From assembly GCF_003265705.1 (NCBI RefSeq), contig NW_020312817.1:32327820-32391819 (forward strand): DNA of 64,000 nucleotides, written 5' to 3'. Below are positions 62,845 to 64,000 of this stretch, one piece after another. Positions within the stretch are counted from its first letter, which is position 1, and each line of letters starts with the position of its first letter. The stretch comes from Callorhinus ursinus. Taxonomy: Eukaryota > Chordata > Mammalia > Carnivora > Otariidae. Under the pieces are notes generated by a model. That model was not told the DNA's origin, made no database searches, and saw only the letters and a program-made list of their open reading frames with translations. Made by a program: the position numbers and the translations under genes.

Positions 62845-62960
62845 ACAATTCAACAAATGTGTCCTGAGCACCCGCTGTATGTAAGAAATATGCTATTATA
62901 GGGAACATAGGACCCTATTCTTGACCTCAAGTAATTCTCAATGTTGAGAACGAGCGAAGT
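62845..62960 (-). mobile_element. L2 3'-end fragment
   Basis: 'caattcaacaaatgtgtcctgagcacccgctgtatg' and 'cctattcttgacctcaagta' resemble the reverse L2 end. Confidence 0.5.
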
Positions 62961-63349
62961 TACAGATCCAGTGAAGGGCAGACTGCCGTTCAGTACTAAA
63001 CTGGGGTAGAAAGTACTAAGTAAATTAAGAGATTCATTCTACTTAGGGGATGGAGTTGTAGCAGAAAGCCTTTATGGAGCAAATGGTATTTTAAGTGTAC
63101 TCTGAAAAGACATTATCAGAGCCTTCAGGTTGTTACCTGCCTGTAATTCCTGAGGGCAGTCCAACAAAGACATTTTCCGTGCTTGCCATACTTGGCTACC
63201 CCCAAAGTGTAAATCCCTCCTAACACAATCCTCTCACACTTTCTCATTCCCAGAGTATTGAAGACTTCCTAGTTCTCCTCCTAACACACTCCTCTCCCAG
63301 TATGTCCTTTTTCATCCCATTACCACTTAGACCTCTAAGCCAGAAAGGG

Positions 63350-64000
63350 AGGAAGAAGTTTGACTCCCCTCTCTCACTACTTGGTCATTCAATCATCCGT
63401 CTACCTTTACATCTAAGATCTGTGCACTTTTCTCTATCCCCACAGCTGCTGCCCTAGTCAAAACCACCATCAACCCATCTTAACTGGCCTTCCTGCCTAC
63501 AGTTCTACTACCATTTAATCTATGCTCCACAGAGCAGCCAGTGAGCCTTCAAAATTCGTATCTCGGGGCTCGAGGGTGGCTCAGTCGGTTAAGCCTCCGA
63601 CTCTTGGTTTTGGCTCAGGTCACGATCTCAGGGTCCTGAGATTGAGCCCCATATCAGGCTCCACACTCAGTGGGGAGCCTGCTTGAGATTCTCTCTCTCT
63701 TTCTCCCTCTGTCCCTCCCCCAACTTGCTCGAGCAGACGCAATCACTCTCTCTCTACAATAAAATCTTTTTGAAAAATTCATATCTAATTGTCAATAGCC
63801 TGCTTGAAACCCTTCAGTGGTTCCCCACTGCTCACAAGATCTGTCCCCAGGCTCCAGACTCCAGCTACTCAGAACTCCTAAAATGCTGAGCTCCTCTTGG
63901 ACTCCAAGCAACCACAAATCCTTTAACTCTTCCTCCTCATCCTCACCTGGCTAACTCCCACTTCCACTTAAAACATCACTTCTGTCACTCCCAAACATAA
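63350..64000 (+). mobile_element. L2 fragment, split by a SINE
   Basis: 'gccctagtcaaaaccaccatc', 'agcagccagtgagccttcaaa' and, after the SINE, 'tgcttgaaacccttcagtgg' and 'ggctccagactccagc' fit L2 text. It continues past the window edge. Confidence 0.55.
63564..63774 (+). mobile_element. CAN-SINE in L2
   Basis: Duplication aaaattcgtatct / aaaattcatatct. Head 'ggggctcgagggtggctcag'. Confidence 0.94.

Larger units (their letters stand above)
8795..64000 (-). other. SOS1: SOS1 intron 1 (partial)
   Basis: From the exon 2 acceptor to the right edge I find no sequence able to encode the SOS1 N-terminus and no CpG-rich promoter. The whole stretch is therefore read as intron 1, at least 55.2 kb. It contains interspersed repeats, one assembly gap and repeat-poor blocks listed separately. 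The assignment is inferred from gene order, not from an observed exon 1. Confidence 0.8.

Overview
This is mammalian nuclear DNA from a carnivoran. The window is AT-rich and packed with tRNA-Lys-derived CAN-SINEs. These carry the head 'gcgcctgggtggctcag', an A/B-box tRNA part, a CT-rich body and an 'aaataaaatctt'-A(n) tail. The dog SINEC_Cf form is absent, and the common subfamily here looks like that of bears, seals and mustelids. I therefore infer Caniformia, probably Arctoidea; the species cannot be named from the sequence.

The only protein-coding gene supported is SOS1, read on the minus strand. Three consecutive exons lie at 8669-8794, 2947-3078 and 904-1068. They match exons 2, 3 and 4 of SOS1 (protein residues about 30-170, the N-terminal double histone fold). 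All have AG/GT splice sites and all are in phase 0. Exon 1 and its promoter were not found, so everything from 8795 to the right edge is read as intron 1 (at least 55.2 kb). Positions 1-903 lie in intron 4. No other open frame is credible: the longer ones fall in LINE-1 remains or SINEs.

Layout: 1-8.8 kb holds the exons, short introns, a few SINEs and two long TG tracts, one of them 28 nt past the exon 2 donor. 8.8-26 kb is SINE-dense intron with L2/MIR fossils, a minisatellite containing a 10-N gap, a U6 pseudogene and old L1 tails. 26-32 kb is an inverted-repeat pair around an L1 tail, followed by an old L1 split by a younger one. 32-43 kb has an LTR, a 2-kb minus-strand L1 and a MER20 carrying a retroposed tRNA-Thr 5' half. 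43.6-46.9 kb is almost free of young repeats. 47-60.7 kb is a run of plus-strand L1 fragments with SINE clusters. 60.8-64 kb is SINEs plus L2.

The most notable structures are rearrangements rather than genes: (1) a tailless tRNA-half insertion with a perfect 18-bp target-site duplication; (2) a small inversion between two oppositely oriented SINEs, readable from swapped target-site duplications; (3) a 26-bp patch inside a SINE identical to an L1 tail 2 kb away. Repeat family names are by eye and memory; boundaries are accurate to a few bases where duplications are given and approximate elsewhere.
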